Source: Amphritea atlantica (GTDB taxonomy: Bacteria; Pseudomonadota; Gammaproteobacteria; Pseudomonadales; Balneatricaceae). Taken from it: DNA of 64,000 bases. Position numbers and translations under genes: made by a program. Shown here in pieces: positions 31,790-40,765 of the stretch (the stretch's first letter is position 1; every line of letters begins with the position of its first letter). The notes beneath the pieces were generated by a model. That model saw only the letters and a program-made list of their open reading frames with translations. It was not told the origin of the DNA and searched no databases. The stretch lies in assembly GCA_024397875.1 (NCBI GenBank), contig CP073344.1, positions 425,001 to 489,000 on the forward strand, given 5' to 3'.

Positions 31790-31996
31790 CAGCAGACTAT
31801 TGCGGAAGCTGCAAAAGCAAGCAACCTCACCGTTAGCGGATCTGCCATCCTGATTTTTGCCATTCCCTGATCCGTCATACCAACAGTTTAATATCAACGG
31901 CCTATCGATGTTTTCAATTATTTAGACTATAAGAATAGTCTGGTCTCGCTGTTATGAGCCTTTTTAATCACGCCGTTTTACATCAGGACATTTTCC

Positions 31997-32602
31997 ATGA
32001 CTAAGATTAAGGTTACCTATTTTGATATCAATGGCGGTCGGGCGGAGCCTATTCGCCTGGCGTTGCACTGCCTTGGTCAGGACTTTGAAGATCACCGCTT
32101 TCCCTTCAGTGAGTTTGCGGAGATACGCAAGGGGACGCCTTTTGGTCAGGTGCCGGTTGTCGATCTGGATGGCGAGCAGATTACCCAGTCCAATGCCCTG
32201 TGCCGTTATTTCGGCAAGCAGGCGGGTCTCTACCCTGAAGATGATTATCAGGCACTGCTGTGTGATGAGGTGATGGATGTGGTTGAGGATATCAGCCATA
32301 AACTGTCGGCCACGATGACTATGACCGGCGACGCGCTGAAAAACGCGCGTGAACAGCTGGTGGAGCCGCTTGCAACTTATCTCCGATGGCTGAATACCCG
32401 GCTGATTAAACAGGGCGGGGAATATTTTGCCGATAACCGCTTAACCATTGCCGATCTGAAAGTGTTTGTCATGGTTCAGTGGCTGAGTTCCGGCATGCTT
32501 GATCATCTGCCTGCGGCACTGGTGCAGGAGAATGCTCCAGAGCTGTTGTTGCATCTTAAACGGGTGACAGAGCAGCCACAGATACAATCCTATTATAGAT
32601 AG
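31997..32602 (+). CDS. glutathione S-transferase, sigma-like
   Basis: 201 residues. The thioredoxin-fold half starts KVTYFDINGGRAEPIRLALH (catalytic Tyr8 position) and has GQVPVVDLDGEQITQSNALCRYFG for glutathione binding; the helical half has NRLTIADLKVFVMVQWL with the N-capping Asp. This layout is typical of sigma/alpha/mu-like GSTs, more common in eukaryotes but found in marine gammaproteobacteria. Substrate unknown. Own promoter region of about 200 bp. Confidence 0.88.
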   Translation: MTKIKVTYFDINGGRAEPIRLALHCLGQDFEDHRFPFSEFAEIRKGTPFGQVPVVDLDGEQITQSNALCRYFGKQAGLYPEDDYQALLCDEVMDVVEDISHKLSATMTMTGDALKNAREQLVEPLATYLRWLNTRLIKQGGEYFADNRLTIADLKVFVMVQWLSSGMLDHLPAALVQENAPELLLHLKRVTEQPQIQSYYR

Positions 32603-32688
32603 AACTCAATCCGCCCGGTGGCAGATGAGTGTCATAACCAACCACTTTTCAGGGCTGTGGTGGCGTTAGCGGGCAGGGACTGTAAATA

Positions 32689-32720
32689 AAAAAGCACTGG
32701 CCTTACGGGCAGTGCTTTTT
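32689..32720. terminator. bidirectional terminator between GST and glnN
   Basis: AAAAAGCACTG (32689-32699) and CAGTGCTTTTT (32710-32720) form an 11-bp stem; it provides T-tracts in both directions for the convergent genes. Confidence 0.88.
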
Positions 32721-32759
32721 ATGTGCCGCCCGGAAGGGCGAACGGTGTCCGAAAAACTG

Positions 32760-34913
32760 TTATTTAATAAACAACATCTCACGGTACTTAGGCAGAGGCC
32801 ACAGATCGTCAGCAACCAGTGTTTCCAACTTGTCCGCAGATGCACGCACTTCATCCATCAGACCACGAACGTCGTTAGCCAGGAAGCTCATATGCGCTTC
32901 GGTAGAATCAAAGTGTTCTGATTCCAGTGCCGCGTTAAGTTTTTCAACGCAGGCCATCATTGCAGAAGCTGTTTCAGCTACGGCACCAGCCGGTGAGTAA
33001 TCAAGTTTAATGCCGGTAGAGGCGATCTTCGCCAGGTAGCTGATAGCCGCCGGATAGATCATGGTGGTTGCCATCTCTGAAACCAGCTTAGCTTCAACTT
33101 CAATCGACAGTACATACTGCTCAGCATAGACTTCAAAACGGCTGGCCAGCTCTACGGGTGTTAAAACGCCTGTTTTGGAGAACAGTTCAATAACTTCCGG
33201 AGTCTTGAACGCTGGCAGCGCGTCAGCAGTGGTAGGGATATTCTTCAGACCACGTTCTTCAACGGCGGCTTTGTGCCACTCTGACGAGTATCCGTCACCG
33301 CCAAACACGACATTACCGTGAAGTTCCATCAGCTCTTTAAGTACAGCGAATACTGCGACAGCTTTATCCGAATTTTGGCTCAGTTCAGCTTCAAGTTTTT
33401 CTGCAATCCACTCAAGAGAGTCAGCCAGCATGGTATTCATTGCCACCAGTGGACCCGAAACGGACTGAGATGAACCCACAGCACGGAACTCGAAACGGTT
33501 ACCGGTAAAAGCGAAAGGCGAGGTGCGGTTACGGTCGCCAGGATCACGTTCAAACTTCAGAATTTGTGACAGTCCCAGATCCATCTGTCCGCCAGTTGTA
33601 GGCACGTGTAGCTCACCGGTTCTGATATTGTCAAACACCTTTTCCAACTGGCTGCCCAGATAGACCGACAGAATTGCCGGAGGAGCTTCGTTTGCACCCA
33701 AACGGTGATCGTTGGCTGCGGATGCGATCGCTGCACGCAGAAGTGGTCCAAATTTGTGCACGCCACGAATTACTGCACCACAAAAGAGCAGGAAGTTTAG
33801 ATTCTCATTAGGTGTGTTGCCCGGATCAAGCAGATTACCCTGGGTTGCGTTACCTACTGACCAGTTAACATGCTTACCTGAACCGTTTACACCAGCAAAG
33901 GGTTTTTCATGTAAAAGACAGATAAAGCCATGTTTTTTAGCGGTATTTTTCAGAAGTGTCATCAGCAGTTGCTGGTGATCAGAGGCAACGTTGGCGGCTT
34001 CAAAGTAAGGTGCAATTTCAAACTGGCCGGGTGCTACTTCGTTGTGGTGGGTTTTCGCCGGAATGCCCAGACGGTAGAGTTTATCCTCTAAATCCTGCAT
34101 AAATACCTGTACGCGTTCAGGTATTGCACCAAAATAGTGATCATCGAACTGCTGACCTTTAGCGGGTGAAGCACCGAACAGTGTCCGGCCTGCTAACAGC
34201 AGATCGGGGCGAGCGTTGGCAAAAAGTTCGTCAACCAGGAAGTATTCCTGTTCAGCACCACAACTGGAATTCAGGGGCGCGATCTCTGTTTCGCCCATCA
34301 GCGTTAATACTTTCTGAGCCGCGGTATTCATTGCCGAATTGGAACGCAGTAGCGGGATTTTCTTATCCAGTGCTTCGCCGGTCCAGGACATAAATACGCT
34401 TGGAATCGTCAGCACAGCACCGTTTGCGGTATGCATGATATACGCCGGGCTGGTTGGATCCCATGCGGTGTAGCCGCGCGCAGCGTTGGTCATTCGCAGA
34501 CTGCCGTTCGGGAATGATGAACCGTCCGGCTCCCCTTTGATCAACAAACTGCCGGTAAATTCGGTGATTGCGGTGCCATCTGAGTTTGTTACCACAAAAC
34601 CGTCGTGCTTTTCTGCAGTCGCATTGGTCATTGGGTAAAATATATGAGAGAAGAATTTAGCGCCTTTAGACATCGCCCAGTCTTTCATCGCCGCAGCAAC
34701 AATATCCGCTACGGCAGGGTCGAGCTCGGCACCTGTTTGTACGGTATTTTTAATTGCTTTAAAGGCTGCTTTTGAAAGCGATTCTTCCATCTGCTGCAAA
34801 CCAAAGACATCGCAGGCCCAGATCTCTTTCAGAGGGGCTGTCATTTCAGTCTCAAATGGTTTTGCACTGGTAATTTCGTAAACTGCTTTCAAACGTGATT
34901 CATTTGCGCTCAT
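32760..34913 (-). CDS. glnN: type III glutamine synthetase
   Basis: 717 residues, much longer than GlnA (about 470). Blocks SGAEQEYFLVDE-like CGAEQEYFLVDELFA, GIPAKTHHNEVAPGQFEIAP, HEKPFAGVNGSGKHVNWS, NRTSPFAFTGNRFEFRAVG match GSIII (GlnN), first known from Bacteroides and cyanobacteria. It makes glutamine from glutamate, ammonia and ATP. The ATG for MSANESRLK is chosen, with AGGGG upstream. A sigma-54 promoter lies about 100 bp upstream, fitting nitrogen control. Confidence 0.95.
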   Translation of the reverse strand: MSANESRLKAVYEITSAKPFETEMTAPLKEIWACDVFGLQQMEESLSKAAFKAIKNTVQTGAELDPAVADIVAAAMKDWAMSKGAKFFSHIFYPMTNATAEKHDGFVVTNSDGTAITEFTGSLLIKGEPDGSSFPNGSLRMTNAARGYTAWDPTSPAYIMHTANGAVLTIPSVFMSWTGEALDKKIPLLRSNSAMNTAAQKVLTLMGETEIAPLNSSCGAEQEYFLVDELFANARPDLLLAGRTLFGASPAKGQQFDDHYFGAIPERVQVFMQDLEDKLYRLGIPAKTHHNEVAPGQFEIAPYFEAANVASDHQQLLMTLLKNTAKKHGFICLLHEKPFAGVNGSGKHVNWSVGNATQGNLLDPGNTPNENLNFLLFCGAVIRGVHKFGPLLRAAIASAANDHRLGANEAPPAILSVYLGSQLEKVFDNIRTGELHVPTTGGQMDLGLSQILKFERDPGDRNRTSPFAFTGNRFEFRAVGSSQSVSGPLVAMNTMLADSLEWIAEKLEAELSQNSDKAVAVFAVLKELMELHGNVVFGGDGYSSEWHKAAVEERGLKNIPTTADALPAFKTPEVIELFSKTGVLTPVELASRFEVYAEQYVLSIEVEAKLVSEMATTMIYPAAISYLAKIASTGIKLDYSPAGAVAETASAMMACVEKLNAALESEHFDSTEAHMSFLANDVRGLMDEVRASADKLETLVADDLWPLPKYREMLFIK

Positions 34914-34982
34914 GTAATACCCCTGGGTATCCAAAATATTCTGGTGGACTTTTGGTTACTGCGGTCGTGGAAACCTGGATAA

Positions 34983-35004
34983 CCAATAGCTGACAAGCTA
35001 TTGG
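34983..35004 (-). promoter_or_regulatory. 9-bp perfect dyad at the predicted glnN transcript start
   Basis: CCAATAGCT (34983-34991), GACA, AGCTATTGG (34996-35004). It is not followed by a T-run. It lies just downstream of the sigma-54 promoter, so it would be the first hairpin of the glnN mRNA, or an operator. Confidence 0.5.
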
Positions 35005-35014
35005 AGTTTATAAA

Positions 35015-35030
35015 AGCAATAATCGAACCA
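35015..35030 (-). promoter_or_regulatory. sigma-54 promoter of glnN
   Basis: On the minus strand the sequence reads TGGTTCGATTATTGCT: TGG at -24, CG, then TTGCT at -12, with the exact 10-bp spacing between GG and GC of the RpoN consensus TGGCACG-N4-TTGCW. Only the CA after TGG is not matched. It is 102 bp upstream of the glnN start codon. Confidence 0.75.
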
Positions 35031-35591
35031 ATTTGATGCTCAAATCACCGCTTAAGTAAAAAATTCTAGCAAGATAAGTCTTCCAGAGGCGGGTCGTCAG
35101 AAACGGCTTCGTCGGGCTGTTTAAACCGATGATATTTTTATTGGCCATTTATTGATCTGTTGCTGCAGTCGGCACAGAAAAAGTCTATTCACTCGAGAGC
35201 TTAAGCATGACTTCTATTCAGGACTTCGATACAGGGTTCCGATCCAGAACTTCAGTCCATCGGAAGCGGTCTTTTAGCTTGTTTTTTAGACTGCTGTTTA
35301 CAATATTCAATACTGTGCAAGTATTAATGTAGGCCAGAGTGATCAGGTGGCCAGCATCCGCTTGAGAAACAGTGAGGACTTTACAGCCTTTTATCGTCAT
35401 CGAGCTAAAACACACGGATTTAAAATACGATGATAGGGGGCATGAAAGATCAGTCAGGTGTTTTTTACTGACGTTTTGCTTAATCTCCGTATGTTCATAT
35501 GCTCAGGTTTCGCTGCACGGCATTGAAAAGCACGATAGCCCCGCTGTATCCCCCTATTGGTCTGTTAGCTACCTCAAAAAGAGGATGGACT
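35031..35591. other. long intergenic region between glnN and the copper ATPase gene
   Basis: About 560 bp, AT-rich next to glnN. No clear NtrC site is visible. A frame at 35207-35332 could encode 41 residues ending in a hydrophobic-basic stretch (SFSLFFRLLFTIFN), without good codon or RBS support. A short dyad GTCAG/CTGAC flanking a T-run is near 35453-35474, ahead of the ATPase gene. I found no CueR-type dyad. Confidence 0.4.
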
Positions 35592-37916
35592 ATGACCGTA
35601 CAGCTTAATCAACAAAAAGGTCAGTTCACAGACCCTGTCTGTGGTATGTCGGTATCAAGTGACTCACGGCACGTTTATGATTATGCCGGTCAGCGGTATT
35701 TATTCTGCAGTGAGCATTGCCTGAAGAAATTCAAGACGACCCCGGAACAGTATTTGGATAAGGATAAGGAAATATCCTCACCAGACAGCAACACCGCTAA
35801 GTTAAAAAAGTACACCTGTCCCATGCACCCCGAAGTGACTCAGGATCATCCCGGCAATTGCCCTAAGTGCGGGATGGCGCTGGAGCCGGTTACTTCCGGC
35901 GGTGAAGAAAATAATGCAGAACTAATTGATATGAGTAGGCGCTTCTGGATCTGCACCATGTTCGCCTTGCCGGTCTTTTTTCTGGCCATGATGGTCGATA
36001 TGCAGCCTGACTGGTTACCAAGCAGGCTTTCGATGCAGCTGATTCAATGGATCGAATGTGCGCTGGCGACACCCGTAGTGGTCTGGGGTGGCTGGCCGTT
36101 TTTTGTGCGCGGATGGCAATCCGTCCGGACCTGGAATCTTAATATGTTTACCCTGATTGCCCTGGGTGTTTCAGTCGCCTGGAGCTACAGCATGATGGCA
36201 CTGCTGTTCCCGGGGCTGTTTCCACCTGCTATGCAGATGCCCGGAGGTCTGGTAGCCGTTTATTTCGAAGCCGCAGCCATGATTACTGCACTGGTTCTGT
36301 TGGGGCAGGTGCTGGAATTGCGTGCCCGCTCACGAACCAACGCAGCTATTCAGATGTTGCTCAGCCTTGCTCCGAATACCGCCCGCATTGTCCGGGAAGA
36401 TGGTTCAGAAAAAGATAGCCCCCTGGAGCAGGTGCAAAGGGGGGATACCTTGCGGGTTCGTCCGGGCGATAAAGTGCCGGTAGACGGTACGGTCATTGAG
36501 GGCGCAAGTAACATCGACGAGTCTATGGTCACCGGTGAATCGATTCCGGTCACAAAGTCCGCCGGCGATAAACTCATCGGCGCAACCGTCAATGGCACCG
36601 GCAGTTTATTGATGCGGGCAGAAAAAGTGGGCTCCGATACCCTGTTGGCACACATTGTTACCATGGTCGCCAGCGCACAACGAACGCGAGCTCCAATTCA
36701 AAAATTGGCCGATGTCGTGGCCGGATATTTTGTCCCGGCTGTGGTTGGCGTTGCCGTGATCACCTTTTTGGTCTGGTGGCTATGGGGACCGGAGCCACGC
36801 CTGGCACATGCCATGGTCAATGCCGTCGCGGTTTTGATTATTGCCTGTCCTTGTGCGCTGGGGCTTGCTACACCCATTGCCATCATGGTGGGAACAGGGT
36901 GTGGTGCTCAGGCCGGTGTCCTGATCAAGAATGCCGAAGCGCTGGAGATCATGGAAAAGGTTGATACTCTGGTGGTGGATAAAACCGGTACGCTGACCGA
37001 GGGCAAGCCAGGGCTTGTTGTTGTGCACGCTGCAACGGATTTTACCGAGGAGGAGCTGTTAAGAGTGGCCGCCAGTCTTGAAAGAGGCAGCGAACACCCG
37101 TTGGCGGAAGCGATTGTGCGTGGCGCTGAAGAGCAGGGGCTTAAGCTGGTTAAGCCCGATAACTTTAAATCGGTGACGGGTAAGGGGGTGACGGGTGAGG
37201 TTGATGGTCAGACGGTGGCGGCAGGCAATGCAGCGCTGCTGGAAAACCTGGATATCAATGTGGCTAACCTGTCTCAGCAAGCGGACCAGCAACGCGCTGA
37301 AGGTCAGACGGTTATGCTGGTTGCCATTGACGGCAAGGCCGTCGGTTTGATCGGTGTAGCCGACCCCGTCAAGGAGACAACGACCGAAGCCATTCGTGAT
37401 CTGCATGCCGAAGGGATCCGCATTGTGATGATGACCGGTGACAATCAGCTCACCGCAAATGCGGTAGCCGGCAAGTTGGAAATCGATCAGGTTCATGCCG
37501 GGGTACTGCCTGAACAGAAAGCTGAGCTGATCAAAAAGCTTCAGGCTGAAGGGCATATCGTCGCGATGGCGGGTGATGGCATTAATGATGCCCCGGCACT
37601 GGCGCAGGCCCATGTCGGTATTGCCATGGGCAGCGGGACCGATGTGGCAATAGAGAGCGCCGGCATCACCTTAGTCAAAGGTGATTTGCAGGGGATCGTC
37701 AAGGCCAGACGATTAAGCCGGGCGACCATGCGTAATATCAGGCAGAACCTGTTTTTCGCCTTCTTTTACAACTCCGCAGGAGTGCCTGTTGCTGCGGGAT
37801 TGCTGTATCCATTCTTTGGCATATTGCTATCGCCCATGATCGCTGCTGCAGCGATGAGCTTCAGCTCTGTTTCGGTCATCAGCAATTCGCTCAGACTCAA
37901 GCGAGTGCACTTATAG
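35592..37916 (+). CDS. copper-type P1B ATPase with YHS and heavy-metal-binding N-terminal domains
   Basis: 774 residues from the ATG preceded by GAGG. Instead of HMA domains it has a YHS domain (about 10-52; Cys17, Cys39, Cys43) and a short heavy-metal-binding domain YTCPMHPEV...[10 protein letters not shown] (73-99). The core has TGES in the actuator, the membrane metal site Cys419-Pro-Cys421, phosphorylation Asp463 in DKTGTLTEG, the HPLAEAI loop and [10 protein letters not shown]. It exports Cu(I) or Ag(I) by family. A frame from 35499 adds residues not seen in homologs. Confidence 0.93.
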   Translation: MTVQLNQQKGQFTDPVCGMSVSSDSRHVYDYAGQRYLFCSEHCLKKFKTTPEQYLDKDKEISSPDSNTAKLKKYTCPMHPEVTQDHPGNCPKCGMALEPVTSGGEENNAELIDMSRRFWICTMFALPVFFLAMMVDMQPDWLPSRLSMQLIQWIECALATPVVVWGGWPFFVRGWQSVRTWNLNMFTLIALGVSVAWSYSMMALLFPGLFPPAMQMPGGLVAVYFEAAAMITALVLLGQVLELRARSRTNAAIQMLLSLAPNTARIVREDGSEKDSPLEQVQRGDTLRVRPGDKVPVDGTVIEGASNIDESMVTGESIPVTKSAGDKLIGATVNGTGSLLMRAEKVGSDTLLAHIVTMVASAQRTRAPIQKLADVVAGYFVPAVVGVAVITFLVWWLWGPEPRLAHAMVNAVAVLIIACPCALGLATPIAIMVGTGCGAQAGVLIKNAEALEIMEKVDTLVVDKTGTLTEGKPGLVVVHAATDFTEEELLRVAASLERGSEHPLAEAIVRGAEEQGLKLVKPDNFKSVTGKGVTGEVDGQTVAAGNAALLENLDINVANLSQQADQQRAEGQTVMLVAIDGKAVGLIGVADPVKETTTEAIRDLHAEGIRIVMMTGDNQLTANAVAGKLEIDQVHAGVLPEQKAELIKKLQAEGHIVAMAGDGINDAPALAQAHVGIAMGSGTDVAIESAGITLVKGDLQGIVKARRLSRATMRNIRQNLFFAFFYNSAGVPVAAGLLYPFFGILLSPMIAAAAMSFSSVSVISNSLRLKRVHL

Positions 37917-38127
37917 AACGTAATTAAAGTAGAACGTAACAAAGAAAAACGTAAGAACGTTATTTCGCTTAACAACCAACTGACCTTTGAAGCTATCTGT
38001 TGATTTAGATTATTGTCTTTGTAGCGCAATATAAATATTAATGATTCTCTGTTTAGGTGTCCGGGATATTTGTCTTCTGGCTGATAAGCCTCAGAAAGTG
38101 ATTGTGTTTTATGTTGCGGCATTAATA

Positions 38128-38153
38128 AAAAGCCCCGCACAGGCAGGGCTTTT
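38128..38153. terminator. terminator between copper ATPase and NSS transporter
   Basis: AAAAGCCC (38128-38135) and GGGCTTTT (38146-38153) with a 10-nt loop; T-rich on both sides, so usable by both convergent genes. Confidence 0.75.
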
Positions 38154-38183
38154 AACGATACTCTATTTAACCTAACTCAACTG

Positions 38184-39596
38184 TCAGATCAGGTTATAGA
38201 TGAACACCACCAGAACTGCAGCCGGGGTAATAAAGCGGATAACAAACATAAAGCTGTTGTAGGCCAGCCCGTTACCCAGATTGAGTTCGTTTTCTGCTGC
38301 AGGTTTTGACATAAACCAGCCGACAAAGAGTGCGGTCGCCAGACCGACCAGCGGCATAATCAGGTTGGCGGTGGCGTAGTCGAACAGATCGAAAAAGGTT
38401 TTTCCGGAAAAGCGTTCGAACATTCCCAGTGGATGCACATCCGCCCAGACATTGAGCGACAGAATGGTCAGAATCCCCAGTGCCCAGATACTGATGCCGC
38501 CAATCAGGGTGCCACTCAGACGACTGATCCCTTTTTGTTCCTCAAACCATTCAACCAGTGGTTCCAGCAGTGAAATTGCCGAGGTTATTGCCGCTACCAC
38601 CAGTAGTATAAAGAACAGGCTGCCAAACAGGATGCCGCCACTCATCTGGCCAAAGGCGATTGGCAGGGTCTGGAAGATCAGCCCCGGGCCTGCTCCCGCT
38701 TCAAGTCCGTTGGCAAACACCAGCGGAAAGATTGCCAGGCCGGCCAGCAACGCTACTATGGTATCCACAACTGACACGGTCACAGCCGTTTTAACAATGG
38801 ACACCTGCTTCGGCAGATAGGACCCGTAAGCCATCATCACACCCATACCCAGGCTGAGGGTAAAGAAGGCATGTCCCAGTGCGGTCAGAACCCCTGCGGT
38901 CGTCAGTTTGGAAAAGTCTGGCTGAAACAGAAAAGCGAAACCCTCAGCAAAGCTGTTGGTGCTCATAGCATAACCCACCATCACCAGCAGCAGGACAAAC
39001 AGCAGGGGCATCAGGATATTGATCGCTTTTTCCATACCGGAGCGGAGGCCCCGTGCCACGATCATAATCACCAGCAGCATAAACACCGAATGCCAGAGAA
39101 GCAGGGTGTAGGGATCGGCCAGCAGGCTACTAAACATGGTGCCGATAGCCTCGGTACTGGCGCCGATAAACAGACCGTTAGCGGAGTTGCCAATATAGGC
39201 CAGTGCCCAGCCACCAATCACCGAATAGAAGGATAAGATCAGAATCGAGGCGAGTATGCCCATGCCCCCAATCCAGACCCAGCGCTTGGAGAGACCATCA
39301 CGCTGAGTCAACTGGCGCATACTGTTGATTGGACTACGGCCGCCACGACGGCCAATCATGACCTCAGCGATCATAATGGGAATACCGATCAGACCGATGC
39401 AGAGCAGGTAAACCAGAACGAAAGCCCCGCCACCATTTTCACCGGTGATATAGGGGAACTTCCAGATATTTCCCAGTCCTACGGCCGAGCCACTGGCTGC
39501 CAGAATAAATGCCATGCGGGATGACCACATCGGGTGGTCTTTGCGGGCGTTGTCGGAAGTGGCATCCAGTGCCGGGTTCTGAACCAGTTCAGTCAT
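38184..39596 (-). CDS. sodium-dependent amino-acid transporter (NSS/SNF family)
   Basis: 470 residues, 11-12 membrane spans. The N-terminal GSAVGLGNIWKFPYITGENGGGAFVLVYLL is the neurotransmitter:sodium symporter signature (sodium and substrate site in TM1). Probable sodium-coupled uptake of a hydrophobic amino acid, given the upstream dehydrogenase and 2-oxoacid oxidoreductase genes on the same strand. Substrate is inference. Confidence 0.93.
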   Translation of the reverse strand: MTELVQNPALDATSDNARKDHPMWSSRMAFILAASGSAVGLGNIWKFPYITGENGGGAFVLVYLLCIGLIGIPIMIAEVMIGRRGGRSPINSMRQLTQRDGLSKRWVWIGGMGILASILILSFYSVIGGWALAYIGNSANGLFIGASTEAIGTMFSSLLADPYTLLLWHSVFMLLVIMIVARGLRSGMEKAINILMPLLFVLLLVMVGYAMSTNSFAEGFAFLFQPDFSKLTTAGVLTALGHAFFTLSLGMGVMMAYGSYLPKQVSIVKTAVTVSVVDTIVALLAGLAIFPLVFANGLEAGAGPGLIFQTLPIAFGQMSGGILFGSLFFILLVVAAITSAISLLEPLVEWFEEQKGISRLSGTLIGGISIWALGILTILSLNVWADVHPLGMFERFSGKTFFDLFDYATANLIMPLVGLATALFVGWFMSKPAAENELNLGNGLAYNSFMFVIRFITPAAVLVVFIYNLI

Positions 39597-39630
39597 TAGT
39601 TATCTCCAGATATTATTGTTATTTCAGAGA

Positions 39631-39660
39631 AAATAAGCCCGCTGGTAATGGGCTTATTTG
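39631..39660 (-). terminator. terminator after the amino-acid dehydrogenase gene
   Basis: AAATAAGCCC (39631-39640) and GGGCTTATTT (39650-39659) form a perfect 10-bp stem; on the minus strand T-rich sequence follows. It could reduce readthrough into the transporter gene. Confidence 0.78.
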
Positions 39661-39675
39661 AAGTTTTCAGTTAGC

Positions 39676-40728
39676 TCACCTGGTGAAACGCTCTTCAGCC
39701 AGTTCGTTAGCTATTTCGCCTGTGGGACGGTCCTGTGTGTCGGCCCGGTGGAAAATCTCACGCAGGGTGTCGGCGATAGTTTCGATATGGGCGCGCACTT
39801 TAGTGTGTTCGTGGCCGATACGCTCATAAAAGATATCGATGATGCCGCCGGCATTGAGAACGTAATCAGGGGCATAGAGAATACCGCGTTCACGTAGCAT
39901 CAGGTCGTGTCGTTGTGAGGCGAGCTGGTTGTTGGCCGCTCCGGCAATGACCTTTGCTTTGATCAGCGGGATAGACTCATCATTGAGGATCGCACCCAGT
40001 GCACAGGGGGCGATTACATCCACGTCCAGTGACAGAACCTCATTCTGGCTGACGGCGGTGGCTCCCAGCTCTTTAACCGCACGTTCCACCTGTTCCGGAT
40101 GGATGTCGGTAACAAACAGTTGAGCGCCCGCCTGATGCAGTTGTTCGGCCAGCCGGTATCCGACATTGCCAACCCCTTGAATCGCCACTTTAATACCCTT
40201 CAGATCGGTGCGGTCCAGTTGATATTGTACGGCGGTTTTTAAGCCGATATAGGTGCCGTAAGCGGTGGCCGGCGAAGGGTCGCCGTTGCAGGGCAGGCCG
40301 TCAATGCCGGTGCGCGCGGTGATGCCGGCGACGTTATTGGTTTGCTGTGCCATCACCTGCAGATCGGCTACCGAGGTGCCGGAGTCTTCCGCCGCAATAT
40401 ACTGGTTGCCGGTGCGCTCAAGAAAGCGGCCCATTGCTGCCAGCAGGTCTGCGGTTTTATGTTTGCGGGGATCGCCGATGATCACCGACTTGCCACCGCC
40501 CAGATCCAGATTGGCCAGGGCTGACTTGTAGGTCATGCCTTTGGACAGACGCAGGACATCGTTAACGGCTTCCTCATCGCTGGCATAGTGCCACATGCGG
40601 CAGCCGCCCAGTGCCGGACCGCGGTTGGTGTTATGGATAGCGATAATGGCTTTCAGGCCAGTGATCTCGTCGTGGCAGAAGACAACCTGCTCGTGGTTAT
40701 CAAATTCGGTATGACTAAAAACGGACAT
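39676..40728 (-). CDS. leucine/phenylalanine/valine-type dehydrogenase
   Basis: 350 residues, Glu/Leu/Phe/Val dehydrogenase family. N-terminal catalytic blocks [12 protein letters not shown] and [15 protein letters not shown] (catalytic lysine region), NAD-binding [11 protein letters not shown]. It deaminates a branched-chain or aromatic amino acid to a 2-oxoacid. Located between the 2-oxoacid:ferredoxin oxidoreductase gene and an NSS transporter, which suggests uptake, deamination and oxidative decarboxylation of amino acids. Confidence 0.92.
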   Translation of the reverse strand: MSVFSHTEFDNHEQVVFCHDEITGLKAIIAIHNTNRGPALGGCRMWHYASDEEAVNDVLRLSKGMTYKSALANLDLGGGKSVIIGDPRKHKTADLLAAMGRFLERTGNQYIAAEDSGTSVADLQVMAQQTNNVAGITARTGIDGLPCNGDPSPATAYGTYIGLKTAVQYQLDRTDLKGIKVAIQGVGNVGYRLAEQLHQAGAQLFVTDIHPEQVERAVKELGATAVSQNEVLSLDVDVIAPCALGAILNDESIPLIKAKVIAGAANNQLASQRHDLMLRERGILYAPDYVLNAGGIIDIFYERIGHEHTKVRAHIETIADTLREIFHRADTQDRPTGEIANELAEERFTR

Positions 40729-40765
40729 AACGGTATTCCTGAATATTGCGTGGTTTTAATTGTTA

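Noticed and set aside
35207..35332. 41-residue frame between glnN and the copper ATPase gene
   Set aside because: No RBS, poor codon content and no recognisable family; kept only as a note in the intergenic description.
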